From the NCBI RefSeq assembly GCF_001552595.1, contig NZ_BCRM01000029.1, forward strand, positions 17,756 to 81,755: 64,000 nucleotides of DNA, given 5' to 3'. Positions within the stretch are counted from its first letter, which is position 1. Every line of letters starts with the position of its first letter. The notes beneath the pieces were generated by a model. It ran no database searches and was not told the origin of the DNA. It saw nothing but the letters and a program-made list of their open reading frames with translations. Position numbers and translations under genes: made by a program. Origin of the DNA: Rhodococcus erythropolis NBRC 15567. GTDB taxonomy: Bacteria; Actinomycetota; Actinomycetes; Mycobacteriales; Mycobacteriaceae. Shown here in pieces: positions 57,032 to 64,000 of the stretch.

Positions 57032-57483
57032 CCCCGACAATGGGGTCGTTCGATCCGGTCTTCACACCGCCGCTCGACACGCCGGCATCGGAAGAATCCG
57101 CGGCACTGATCTTGAGGACATTCGAATCAGCGTGGTCCGTGTACGGAGTCCTCGCCGACACGCACGGCCATGTGCCGGTACGCGACTGCTATGACCGGTT
57201 GTGGATCCTCGTCGAAGTCGCCGGCCGCCTGCGTAGTCGCCGCACCTTCATTCACGATCATCCGCACATCGGTGACTCACCGGATGTGTACGGGTTGATC
57301 GACGTGGACTCCCGCGCAGTTCTTCATGCCCGCGATCTGATCGACGCCCACGGCCCGTTGCGGGTCGACCCCTCCCATGCCCCGGTCCTCGCACCTCTCC
57401 GTACCGGTGCGACGGATTCCGCGCACCTTCCCACCTGCACATCAGTCTCGTTCGACGTCACCCGATTGGACTGCCCCACATGA
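57028..57483 (+). CDS. Protein of unknown function in the WhiB-like operon
   Basis: 151 residues, no membrane segment. The middle reads ILRTFESAWSVYGVLADTHGHV, then YDRLWILVEVAGRLRSRRTF, a mostly helical region. No family was recognised. The start is the GTG at 57028 (GTGA overlap with the WhiB-like gene); an ATG four codons further in is an alternative. Its stop overlaps the next start as ATGA. Confidence 0.65.
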   Translation: MTPTMGSFDPVFTPPLDTPASEESAALILRTFESAWSVYGVLADTHGHVPVRDCYDRLWILVEVAGRLRSRRTFIHDHPHIGDSPDVYGLIDVDSRAVLHARDLIDAHGPLRVDPSHAPVLAPLRTGATDSAHLPTCTSVSFDVTRLDCPT

Positions 57484-58040
57484 CAACACACCGCTTGCTC
57501 GACGAACTGAACAACCCCCACCGCCCCCTCCCGGACATCATCTACGGGATCAGTACCGGGGCCCTCCCCTCCCCTGCCTCGACCGGCCTTCCCTCCGAAC
57601 GATGGCAATGGCTCGCGCACCTCCTCACCCACCCGCTCTGGGGAATGACCGCGATCGTCGACGGACTCGACCACGTCTGCGCCCCCGTCGCCCGACTGTG
57701 CCAACTCACCGCCCACCCCATCCACCCCCTCAACGTGCGAGAACTGTGGGCCGCAGAACAACTCCCCACCACCGAACTCATCGCAGCGCATTCACCGCAC
57801 GCGGACGGTCACTGGGAAGTCCTCAACACTGCACTGGAGCTGATCACCGACGGACTCGACCACTGCAACGGACTCGAGACCTCCGCGATCGAAGCAGTCA
57901 CCTCAGCATTCACCGCCGTCATCACCACACAGGACCCTGCCACCGCCCGCGCAAGTATCACCGCGGCCGTCGAACACTGGATTCATCCCACACACACCAC
58001 CACATCGTCTGTTTCCACACAGTTGGGGGCAGCATCATGA
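57480..58040 (+). CDS. Protein of unknown function in the WhiB-like operon
   Basis: 186 residues, soluble and helical, His- and Thr-rich (for example WQWLAHLLTHPLWGMTAIVDGLD, HWEVLNTALELITDGLDHC). No recognised motif. It overlaps both neighbours by four bases (57480-57483 and 58037-58040). Codon use is strongly C-ending, like the adjacent genes and unlike the SIR2 gene, so it belongs to the same background. Confidence 0.6.
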   Translation: MTTHRLLDELNNPHRPLPDIIYGISTGALPSPASTGLPSERWQWLAHLLTHPLWGMTAIVDGLDHVCAPVARLCQLTAHPIHPLNVRELWAAEQLPTTELIAAHSPHADGHWEVLNTALELITDGLDHCNGLETSAIEAVTSAFTAVITTQDPATARASITAAVEHWIHPTHTTTSSVSTQLGAAS

Positions 58041-58366
58041 CAAAAACACCGCATCGCTCACCGCTGATCGAATCCATGATCAGCACCGCCTCCACAGCGC
58101 TCCTGAAAGAAGTAGGCATCACCTTCCCCACCGACGCCGAGCTGACCGAGGTACGACAACTCGCCGAAACGATCGTCCGGGACACCGTCGACGCACTCGC
58201 CGGCCCTCGCGATCTGTCGGTCGGGTTGCGCGACAACCTCATCGACGTGGCAGATCTCGTTGCCTCCGATCCGGAAACTGCGTCGGTCGATCAGATTCAC
58301 GAAGTCGCGGTTGCACTGCGCGGGCTTCTGGATCTGCACATCCACGTTCACGCGAACCATTCGTGA
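58037..58366 (+). CDS. Small soluble protein of unknown function in the WhiB-like operon
   Basis: 109 residues, acidic and helical (for example EVRQLAETIVRDTVDALAG, DNLIDVADLVASDPE). The C-terminus is His-rich (LHIHVHANHS), a possible metal site. No family was recognised. It overlaps the preceding gene by ATGA and the following 27-residue frame by GTGA. Confidence 0.6.
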   Translation: MTKTPHRSPLIESMISTASTALLKEVGITFPTDAELTEVRQLAETIVRDTVDALAGPRDLSVGLRDNLIDVADLVASDPETASVDQIHEVAVALRGLLDLHIHVHANHS

Positions 58367-58446
58367 TTGCGCTCGTTCTCGCTGTCGCGTTGGGGTGTGC
58401 AGGTGTTGTGGGAGCAGTGTTTTCGCTTCGCCCCACACGCTCCTGA
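58363..58446 (+). CDS. Putative 27-residue membrane peptide
   Basis: A GTG frame overlapping the upstream stop by four bases, as in the four junctions before it. It reads VIALVLAVALGCAGVVGAVF and ends with a short basic tail, so it would be a single membrane helix. It is too short for ordinary gene callers. Confidence 0.5.
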   Translation: MIALVLAVALGCAGVVGAVFSLRPTRS

Positions 58447-58771
58447 CATTCGAAACCCGACAGATCCGCACATCGGGGCCAGCGTCCGTCACAGACCGCC
58501 AGCGGCAACTGACTTCAATAAACACCAGGCCTGACCCGAACACCGCCGAAAAGAGAGGCAACGCCACCACCCAGCATGACATCCGAAAAACCTTGACACA
58601 CAACTCCATAGACGCAGTCCAGAAACGACGAAACCCCCTTACGGGGGTTCGCCACACACTGAGCCGAATCAACAGCAAGCCAGGCCCGGCTCGCTGTCAC
58701 TGATGAAGCCGAAGAAACCACTCCGCCTTCTGTACTGCACTACTTCTTCACTCACATGAAGGGATTTACCT
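58447..58771. other. Leader region of the Rep-like gene
   Basis: About 325 bp with no supported gene. It holds a hairpin at 58632-58649 and the promoter region of the Rep-like gene. No clear iterons were seen by eye. Confidence 0.5.
58632..58649. repeat. Hairpin AACCCCC-TTAC-GGGGGTT
   Basis: Seven-base perfect arms around TTAC, 120 bp before the Rep-like gene. It may end transcription of the WhiB-like operon or control Rep expression. Confidence 0.6.
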
Positions 58772-60046
58772 GTGACAGGTACATCTCAGGGTAACGCACA
58801 CCCTGAACCAGCTTCAACACTTCCACAAAACACAATCCCCGACCGCTCACCCTCAACGCGCCACGCCCCAGTCTCCGACGACGAATGGGCCCACGCCGTA
58901 CAACAAGCCACCCAAAACGTCGCCCGCATCGAAACACTCAACCGAACAAGCAACCAACGCGGAAACTCCTGGTCCCTCCCCACCCCCGACGGCACCTACA
59001 GCCGTACCCCCACCTGGACCAGCCGCACACACTGGCAACACCAAGTCCGCACCCTCCTCAACTCCCCCACCGGCACAACACTCTGCACAACCCACACCAT
59101 CAGCACCGAAGCCGTCTTCGCCGTCGCCGTCATCCACGCCTCCCTCGCCGAAAGCGCAACCGGACGATCAGTGACCGCCTCACGCGAGACCATCGCCCGC
59201 CGTGCAGGAGTGAGCACCTCCACCGTCAAACGCGCCCGACGAGTCCTCACAGCCCTCGGAGTCGCGGTAGAACTCGTCCGCGGCCGCTACCTCAGCCGCC
59301 TCGAAGCTATGGCCGCGGAATCACACCACGGCCACCGCCAATTCCGTGCAGCCTCCACCTGGGCACTCACCACACCCCATCCAGTAATCACGACCATCAC
59401 CCCTCCCTTCACAAAACCCAGAAAACCCACCCGAGCCACACTGCGCACCAACGCATACCGATCCAGAACCACCGCACGGAACCATCCACAATCCGGCACC
59501 CGTGACCCCCTATCCCCCTCCGGGGGATTTGCACTTAAAGCTCTTGCTTTCAAGATCTCACCAACGCGCGCACAAGCACACGCGGGCAAGACGACACACC
59601 AACCAACAACCACACCCCGACCCATCCACCTCCAACGCGCAGCAGCCGAACTCATCGCCCACGCACCAGCACTGAAACCAGCCGGCCACATCGGAACAAT
59701 CTGCGACGCCCTCCAACAAACCGGAATCGACACCGCCCGATGGACCGGCCGCGACATCGCACACCAACTCACCACAGACACCCAACAACGCGGCTGGTCG
59801 TGGCCCAGCCACATCCCACGACCGTCCGCATTCCTACGCTGGCGACTAACCCACATCGACTGGGCCGCACCCACCCCCACCGAGCGGAACGACGAACACA
59901 ACCGCACTCGACGCGCTGACCAGCTCACCCGACACGCGGAACTACGCGCACGCGAGGAACGCGCCGCCTCTGACGCAACCCGAACAAAAGCACTCCAGAC
60001 ACTCCGGAGCGCTTCTACCCCTACGGCCGATCTGCGGCCGGCATGA
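58772..60046 (+). CDS. Rep-like helix-turn-helix protein, probable plasmid replication initiator
   Basis: 424 residues. A Thr/Pro-rich start is followed by a winged-HTH region: RSVTASRETIARRAGVSTST, then VKRARRVLTALGVAVELV. The C-terminal half has helical DNA-binding character (LKPAGHIGTICDALQQTGID, RWTGRDIAHQLT). The combination is seen in replication or replication-control proteins of rhodococcal plasmids, but no catalytic motif proves the role. It starts with GTG after AAGGGA. A linker near residue 250 (DPLSPSGGFALK) is encoded by a perfect hairpin (59512-59528). Codon choice is extremely C-rich. Confidence 0.55.
   Translation: MTGTSQGNAHPEPASTLPQNTIPDRSPSTRHAPVSDDEWAHAVQQATQNVARIETLNRTSNQRGNSWSLPTPDGTYSRTPTWTSRTHWQHQVRTLLNSPTGTTLCTTHTISTEAVFAVAVIHASLAESATGRSVTASRETIARRAGVSTSTVKRARRVLTALGVAVELVRGRYLSRLEAMAAESHHGHRQFRAASTWALTTPHPVITTITPPFTKPRKPTRATLRTNAYRSRTTARNHPQSGTRDPLSPSGGFALKALAFKISPTRAQAHAGKTTHQPTTTPRPIHLQRAAAELIAHAPALKPAGHIGTICDALQQTGIDTARWTGRDIAHQLTTDTQQRGWSWPSHIPRPSAFLRWRLTHIDWAAPTPTERNDEHNRTRRADQLTRHAELRAREERAASDATRTKALQTLRSASTPTADLRPA
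59512..59528. repeat. Perfect hairpin inside the Rep-like gene
   Basis: ATCCCCC-TCC-GGGGGAT, 7-bp arms and a 3-base loop, located at the linker between the two halves of the protein. Hairpins at such points sometimes mark nested binding sites or internal control. Confidence 0.6.
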
Positions 60047-60389
60047 TGCGCCACCATCGAAGCCACGTAAACGCCTTCCACTCGAAAGAGATCCCGCGGG
60101 GGCCGCATCAACGATCCGAAAAGCCGAATGCATCTCCACTGAAGCATGTTTCACGAATGGTCGTGGCCGAAAGATCCCAACGGCGAAGGCGCGAGGTTGC
60201 GGTAGCTCCGCTACTCGCACCGACGTACACACCCGGACGCGCTCAACGCCTCCGACCAAACGGATGTTCTGCATGTCGTTCCCCTTGCTGTGAAAGTGAC
60301 CGGGCCTCGTGCCCCGCCAATTTTTTTCGCCTGCTGGCAAAAGGAGAATCATCGCGTCGGTATGAGGGGGCCGGAGTGCCACCCCTGGG

Positions 60390-60436
60390 CCGAGAAAATT
60401 TTGACAGGAGCTTGCGAGTGGCGAAGATTTTCTCGG
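60390..60436. repeat. Inverted repeat around an AT-rich core
   Basis: CCGAGAAAAT (60390-60399) and ATTTTCTCGG (60427-60436) are perfect inverse copies 27 bp apart. Outside them, CCACCCCTGG and CCAGGGGTTG extend the symmetry with a larger spacer. Confidence 0.6.
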
Positions 60437-60533
60437 AGCCATCGGCCGGCGCCGCGCCGCCAGGGGTTGCGCGCAGGTCACCGCCGACGAGAATCGGAAG
60501 GCCAGAAGTGAATCTCAATAGCTTTTGTCAAGC

Positions 60534-60548
60534 ACGGCCGAAGGCCGT
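60534..60548. repeat. GAA-loop hairpin ACGGCC-GAA-GGCCGT
   Basis: Six-base perfect arms around GAA, the same loop as the two hairpins at 40987-41031. Confidence 0.6.
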
Positions 60549-60709
60549 TCCCATCTCCGGCGCGGCACGCGGCGCGGGGCAAATGCCCCGAACGCGTCCG
60601 CTACTAGTAACGAAAAGGTGCCTGACCGTGTCGCCCCGCTTGACTGAGACAATCTCTCAGAACGAATAATCGATTTCCAGCATCGGATGAAGATGAAAGA
60701 GAGTGCTCC

Positions 60710-61684
60710 GTGACCTATTGGGCGGTTGCTCGGCCAGGCTCGGGTTCCGGCGAGGTTCTCCTACGCGATGGTTACGTCGTTGGTGATGATGCTGCGATCG
60801 CGCAGATCGCCGAGGAAGGCGTGCAGTTGGCTGTGTCCGAGGACGGATCGCGGCCGATGATCTGGGTGTCCTTGGGAAGCGCACATGCCCGTGTGCCAGG
60901 ATTCGGCGATCAGAGTCTTGACCGCGCTGAACTCGAAGCCGATATCCGCAGGTGTGTCACCGAGGAAGAGAACGCACAGCGCCGCGCTGCTGTCGAGGCG
61001 ATGATCGAGGGTTCTTCGCACGCGCGAAGCGCCGTGCATTCAACGACGGCGGGTTCGGTTCGTGATCAGTGGAGCCGGATCTCCGATTGGCTGCGAGTCC
61101 ACTTTCCCGGCACGACGATCACTGGAGCCGACCGCGACAGTGTCGATGCCGCGATGGCGAAGACGGGACAAAGTTGGCCGGCCGAGTTGATCGAGCTTTA
61201 CACCTTGGTCGACGGAGTTTCCGACGACCGGTTGCTGGGGTTGCTCCACCGTTTCGCGTTTCTCACGTTGGACGATGCCATCTGGCATTGGGAGTCATCG
61301 ACTCGGATTTGGGACGAGAGTGCTCGCTTGTACGGCGGTGGGCCTGTTGACGCGCCTGCCGAGGCTGGATTTCAAGCCGACACCTTCATTCCGGCTTTCG
61401 TCCCCTTCGCGGGACTCGACAGCAACTTTTTGTGCGTTGACACCCGACCTGGACCCATGCACGGCTGCGTGACCGAATTCGATAAGACGGGAGCGGACGA
61501 GCCTGGACCACAGTGGGTCTCGATCAGCGCCATGCTGACCGATCTCGCCGACAGCCTGACCACCTCGAAAGCGTTCCACGACGGCTGGTACTGGACGACA
61601 GACAACGGAGCGCTCGAATGGGAACCTGACCGCACCTGGCGACTCAGGCAGTGTGTGTTGCAAGCCAACTCTCACACCCCGTGA
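60710..61684 (+). CDS. SUKH (SMI1/KNR4) domain protein
   Basis: 324 residues. The C-terminal two thirds carry the SUKH pattern: WSRISDWLRVHFP, then SWPAELIELYTLVDG, FLTLDDAIWHWES, FIPAFVPFAGLDSNFLCVD and VSISAMLTDLADSL. SUKH proteins often neutralise secreted nuclease or contact toxins. The N-terminal 100 residues are a separate, unrecognised domain. GTG 60710 follows AAAGAGAG. No toxin is encoded next to it in this window, so an orphan immunity role is inferred. Confidence 0.8.
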   Translation: MTYWAVARPGSGSGEVLLRDGYVVGDDAAIAQIAEEGVQLAVSEDGSRPMIWVSLGSAHARVPGFGDQSLDRAELEADIRRCVTEEENAQRRAAVEAMIEGSSHARSAVHSTTAGSVRDQWSRISDWLRVHFPGTTITGADRDSVDAAMAKTGQSWPAELIELYTLVDGVSDDRLLGLLHRFAFLTLDDAIWHWESSTRIWDESARLYGGGPVDAPAEAGFQADTFIPAFVPFAGLDSNFLCVDTRPGPMHGCVTEFDKTGADEPGPQWVSISAMLTDLADSLTTSKAFHDGWYWTTDNGALEWEPDRTWRLRQCVLQANSHTP

Positions 61685-61837
61685 CCGAGTCGCTCCAACT
61701 GGACACGCATCGCGTGGACCGGATAGCCAGAACTGAAATCAGCTCATCCCAGTGACGCCCGCAGTGCGGTCTGATCTACGGCCCAAACTGCGGTTGAGAG
61801 GGCCGCGCCCATGTTGCTGAGGCTAAACTCCGTGGCC

Positions 61838-62290
61838 ATGAGCGATCATTGCCTGTTCTGCGGCATCGTTGCCGGCACAGTCCCGAGCGTGAAAGTGGCC
61901 GAGGACGAGACGACGTATGCCTTCATGGACATCAATCCGGGCTCGGACGGTCACATACTGGTTATTCCCAAGCAGCACAGTAAAGATCTGTTCGAGATCC
62001 CGGCCGAGGACCTGACCGATGTCACTCTGGCCGCGCAGCGAATCGCGAAGGCAGCGGTCGCGGAATTCGGTGCAGACGGGGTGAACCTGCTCAACTGCTG
62101 CGGCGCCGACGCCTGGCAGACAGTGTTCCATTTCCACCTGCACGTGATTCCGCGTTACGTCGACAAAGCCAAGGATCGACTGGTGCTGCCCTGGCAACCG
62201 GGAACCCCCGGCGACATGGAGGCGATCGCCACTCTGGGCAGTCGACTCTTCACCGCCCCGGACGGGCAGCTTTCCACCGTCTTGGATTGA
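61838..62290 (+). CDS. HIT family nucleotide hydrolase
   Basis: 150 residues. It starts CLFCGIVAGTVPSVKV and holds the histidine triad HFHLHVIPR, where the middle His is the nucleophile. IVAGTVPS and DINPGSDGHILVIPKQH are typical Hint-branch segments. It hydrolyses AMP-lysine-type or dinucleoside substrates. The ATG at 61838 was chosen to start with MSDHCLFCG; the frame extends to 61811. No ribosome site is clear, so it may be leaderless. Confidence 0.9.
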   Translation: MSDHCLFCGIVAGTVPSVKVAEDETTYAFMDINPGSDGHILVIPKQHSKDLFEIPAEDLTDVTLAAQRIAKAAVAEFGADGVNLLNCCGADAWQTVFHFHLHVIPRYVDKAKDRLVLPWQPGTPGDMEAIATLGSRLFTAPDGQLSTVLD

Positions 62291-62326
62291 CTCGGGCTGT
62301 GCACCGTCTCCGCATGGATCTGTTAC

Positions 62327-63526
62327 TCAGGCGGCCGATGCAACAGTCGGCTCCGGCCGATAGACCGCGTTGTCGCGGAGCATCGCCCACAACACATTCA
62401 ACCGCCGCCGGGCCAACGCCAGAACGGCTTGGGTGTGCCGTTTCCCTTCCGCACGTTTACGCGCGTAGTAGGTCTGCGACGGCACGCAACTTCGAACGCT
62501 CAACTGCGCGGAGAGATAGAACGCCCGCAACAGTCGACGATCGTATCGGCGTGGGCGCCGCAGATTTCCGCTCACCCGACCCGAATCACGTGGTACCGGG
62601 GCAAGTCCAGCGATCCCGGCCAATCGGTCCGCGGTCCCGAATGCGGTGAAATCGCCGCCGGTGGCGGCGAGCACTTCCGCCCCGAGTACCGGCCCGAAAC
62701 CGGGCATCGACTCGATCACCTCCGCATGATGATGACTGCGGAACCGTTCCTCGATATCACGATCGAGCTCGGCCATCTCCGCATCGATGTTCATGACCTG
62801 CACCGCTAATTTCGCGACCGTGGTCGCTGCTACGTCCTGGCCGGCAACTCTCACATGTTGTGACTGCGCCGCGGCGATCGCCTTCGCTGCGATCTGGGTG
62901 GCGTTGTAGGCCTTACGTTTCCGCAGCCATGCCTGCAACCGTGCCTGGCCGAGCCTGCGGATCCCGTCCGGCGTCTGATAGCCCGAGAGCAAGATCAACG
63001 TCGCTTTGACGTTGCTGATGTCCAACGCCCGCTCGAGGGCCGGAAAGTAGGTGCCCAGTAGTGCACGGAGTCGGTTGATGGTGCGGGTACGGTCTCGCAT
63101 CAGATCGGTACGCCTCGAGGTCAGAATGCCCAGTTCGATACTGATCTCGTCGCCGGCCCGCATCGGGTGCAGGTCGCGGCGCATCCGCGCCTGATCGGCG
63201 ATAATCGCGGCGTCCTTCGCGTCGGTCTTGCTGTCCCCGCGATAGCCACCAGCGGCGTGATGGACCACCCGGCCTGGGATGTAGTGCAACCGTTGCTCTC
63301 GTTCGGCCATCAGCGCGATCAGCAATGCAGCACCACCGTTGTTGAGATCCACCGCCCACGTCACCACACCTCCACCCGAGAGGCAGAGGGCGTCGTCGAT
63401 CAAATCGCTGAGTTCGGTTTCGTCGTTGGCGACGCGATGCGAAAGCAATCGCGTTCCCTCGCTGTCGATCACCACACAGTGGTGGTGCGCTTTGCCTGCA
63501 TCGATTCCTGCCCATAGTTGCCTCAC
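62327..63526 (-). mobile_element. IS110-family transposase (insertion sequence)
   Basis: 399 residues. The N-terminal DEDD domain starts LWAGIDAGKAHHHCVVID and has KTDAKDA near residue 100. The C-terminal Transposase_20 domain has ESMPGFGPVLGAEVLAATG, RLAGIAGLAPVPRDSG and the serine-containing FYLSAQLSVR. This is the IS110 arrangement, which moves through a circular form with a bridge RNA and has no terminal inverted repeats, so the ends were not fixed here. The frame is intact, so the copy may be active. It is convergent with the HIT gene. Confidence 0.93.
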
Positions 63527-63860
63527 GAGCGCTCCCTTTCACTCTCGTTCCGTCATGGATCGGGCTTGCACCTGGGTGGACGACCTCTCTGTCGTGTCCT
63601 TAAACAGCGATCGAGTCGCATCTCTCAATAAGCAGTCGAGTCGTCGAGAACACCGCGGCGGCCACTCACTTCCGGCCATACGAACAGCGAAAACAAATAA
63701 GCCATACCGCAGCGTCCCCAGGCAGCTCCGAACCTACGAGCAACAACCGGAAACCGCCCCTCAAAGACGTTAAGGAAAACAAATCAATGCTTTTCACAGA
63801 ACGGAGCGCAGCGGAGTTCATTTCGGGGGACACCGAAGGTGGCCGGCCGCCGGGCAGGCG
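63527..63860. other. Non-coding flank of the IS110 element
   Basis: About 330 bp upstream of the transposase. In IS110 elements this side can encode the bridge RNA; no structure could be assigned by eye. There is no supported gene. Confidence 0.4.
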
Positions 63861-64000
63861 TCACCTTTCCGCCGGCAGCGTGCAGTCGCGGCACTCCCAC
63901 TGACCACCGAAGCGGGTACAGGTGCGGCGCTGCTCGCACAGCCAGCACCGTTGATTACGTCGGGTCAACACCTGCGCTGCGGTCGCGGCTGGCCGTGGGG
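63861..64000 (-). CDS. Zinc-ribbon-like protein, C-terminal end (cut by window edge)
   Basis: A leftward frame open from the right edge to a TGA at 63861. The last 46 residues contain a Cys-pair pattern: RNQRCWLCEQRRTC, then GGQWECRDCTLPAER. Such C-x2-C pairs are usual for small zinc-binding proteins of actinobacterial elements. The start is outside the window. Confidence 0.6.
   Translation of the reverse strand, partial: PRPAATAAQVLTRRNQRCWLCEQRRTCTRFGGQWECRDCTLPAER

Larger units (their letters stand above)
60047..60709. other. Gene-free, hairpin-rich region downstream of Rep
   Basis: About 660 bp without a supported gene. It has an inverted repeat (60390-60436) and a GAA-loop hairpin (60534-60548). 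A replication origin, terminator cluster or element boundary is possible; none is proven. Confidence 0.45.

Overview
The window comes from a high-GC actinobacterium of the Mycobacteriales. Rhodococcus is the best guess, with Gordonia or Nocardia as alternatives. The evidence is a DevR/DevS (DosR/DosS) hypoxia system with its typical partner genes, a DUF3068 (PorA-like) protein, an EspR-like regulator, WhiB-like proteins, and conjugation genes of the rhodococcal plasmid/ICE type. No rRNA, tRNA or CRISPR array was recognised. A Rep-like gene and a complete conjugation set point to a plasmid or integrative conjugative element, but which of the two cannot be decided from this window.

Region 1 (about 0.5-25.9 kb) is a dormancy/hypoxia cluster. 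It holds phosphoketolase, devR-devS, a three-helix-bundle small protein, a DUF2231 membrane protein, an acyl-ACP thioesterase, a VIT-type transporter, two zinc alcohol dehydrogenases, a VOC protein, an ABC exporter with an SRPBCC protein, a DUF4342 protein, an Mg-type P-ATPase, a HAD-GH65 sugar phosphorylase fusion, a flavodoxin, a tandem universal stress protein, two DUF5994 proteins and an SPFH protein. Five closely similar 15-bp DevR-like boxes lie in intergenic positions ahead of genes. Together the genes fit a low-oxygen programme: phosphorolytic sugar use, acetyl-phosphate formation, NADH disposal through alcohol dehydrogenases, ion control and stress protection.

Region 2 (26.2-32.2 kb) is a small defence island. 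It has an McrBC locus broken by at least six frameshifts and, divergent from it, an intact AT-rich 1051-residue SIR2/STAND-like protein.

Region 3 (32.5-51.4 kb) is the conjugation module. Seven genes run leftwards: FtsK/TcpA-type coupling ATPase, a small protein, a ParA/MinD-like ATPase, a secreted Gly-rich protein, an anchored protein, an N-formylglutamate amidohydrolase-like protein and a GNAT-like protein. A gene-free 1.26-kb spacer has two inverted DnaA-box-like sites and large hairpins. Rightwards lie a type IV secretion set: two small membrane proteins, VirB4-like ATPase, VirB6-like protein, an anchored protein, a three-domain cell-wall hydrolase, another anchored protein and a lipoprotein.

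Region 4 (51.4-60.1 kb) holds DUF3068, an overlapping metallopeptidase/membrane-protein/PAP2 operon, two HTH regulators, a six-gene chain with 4-nt overlaps led by two WhiB-like proteins, and the Rep-like gene. Region 5 (60.1-64 kb) has hairpins, a SUKH protein, a HIT protein, an IS110 transposase and the end of a zinc-ribbon gene cut by the window edge.
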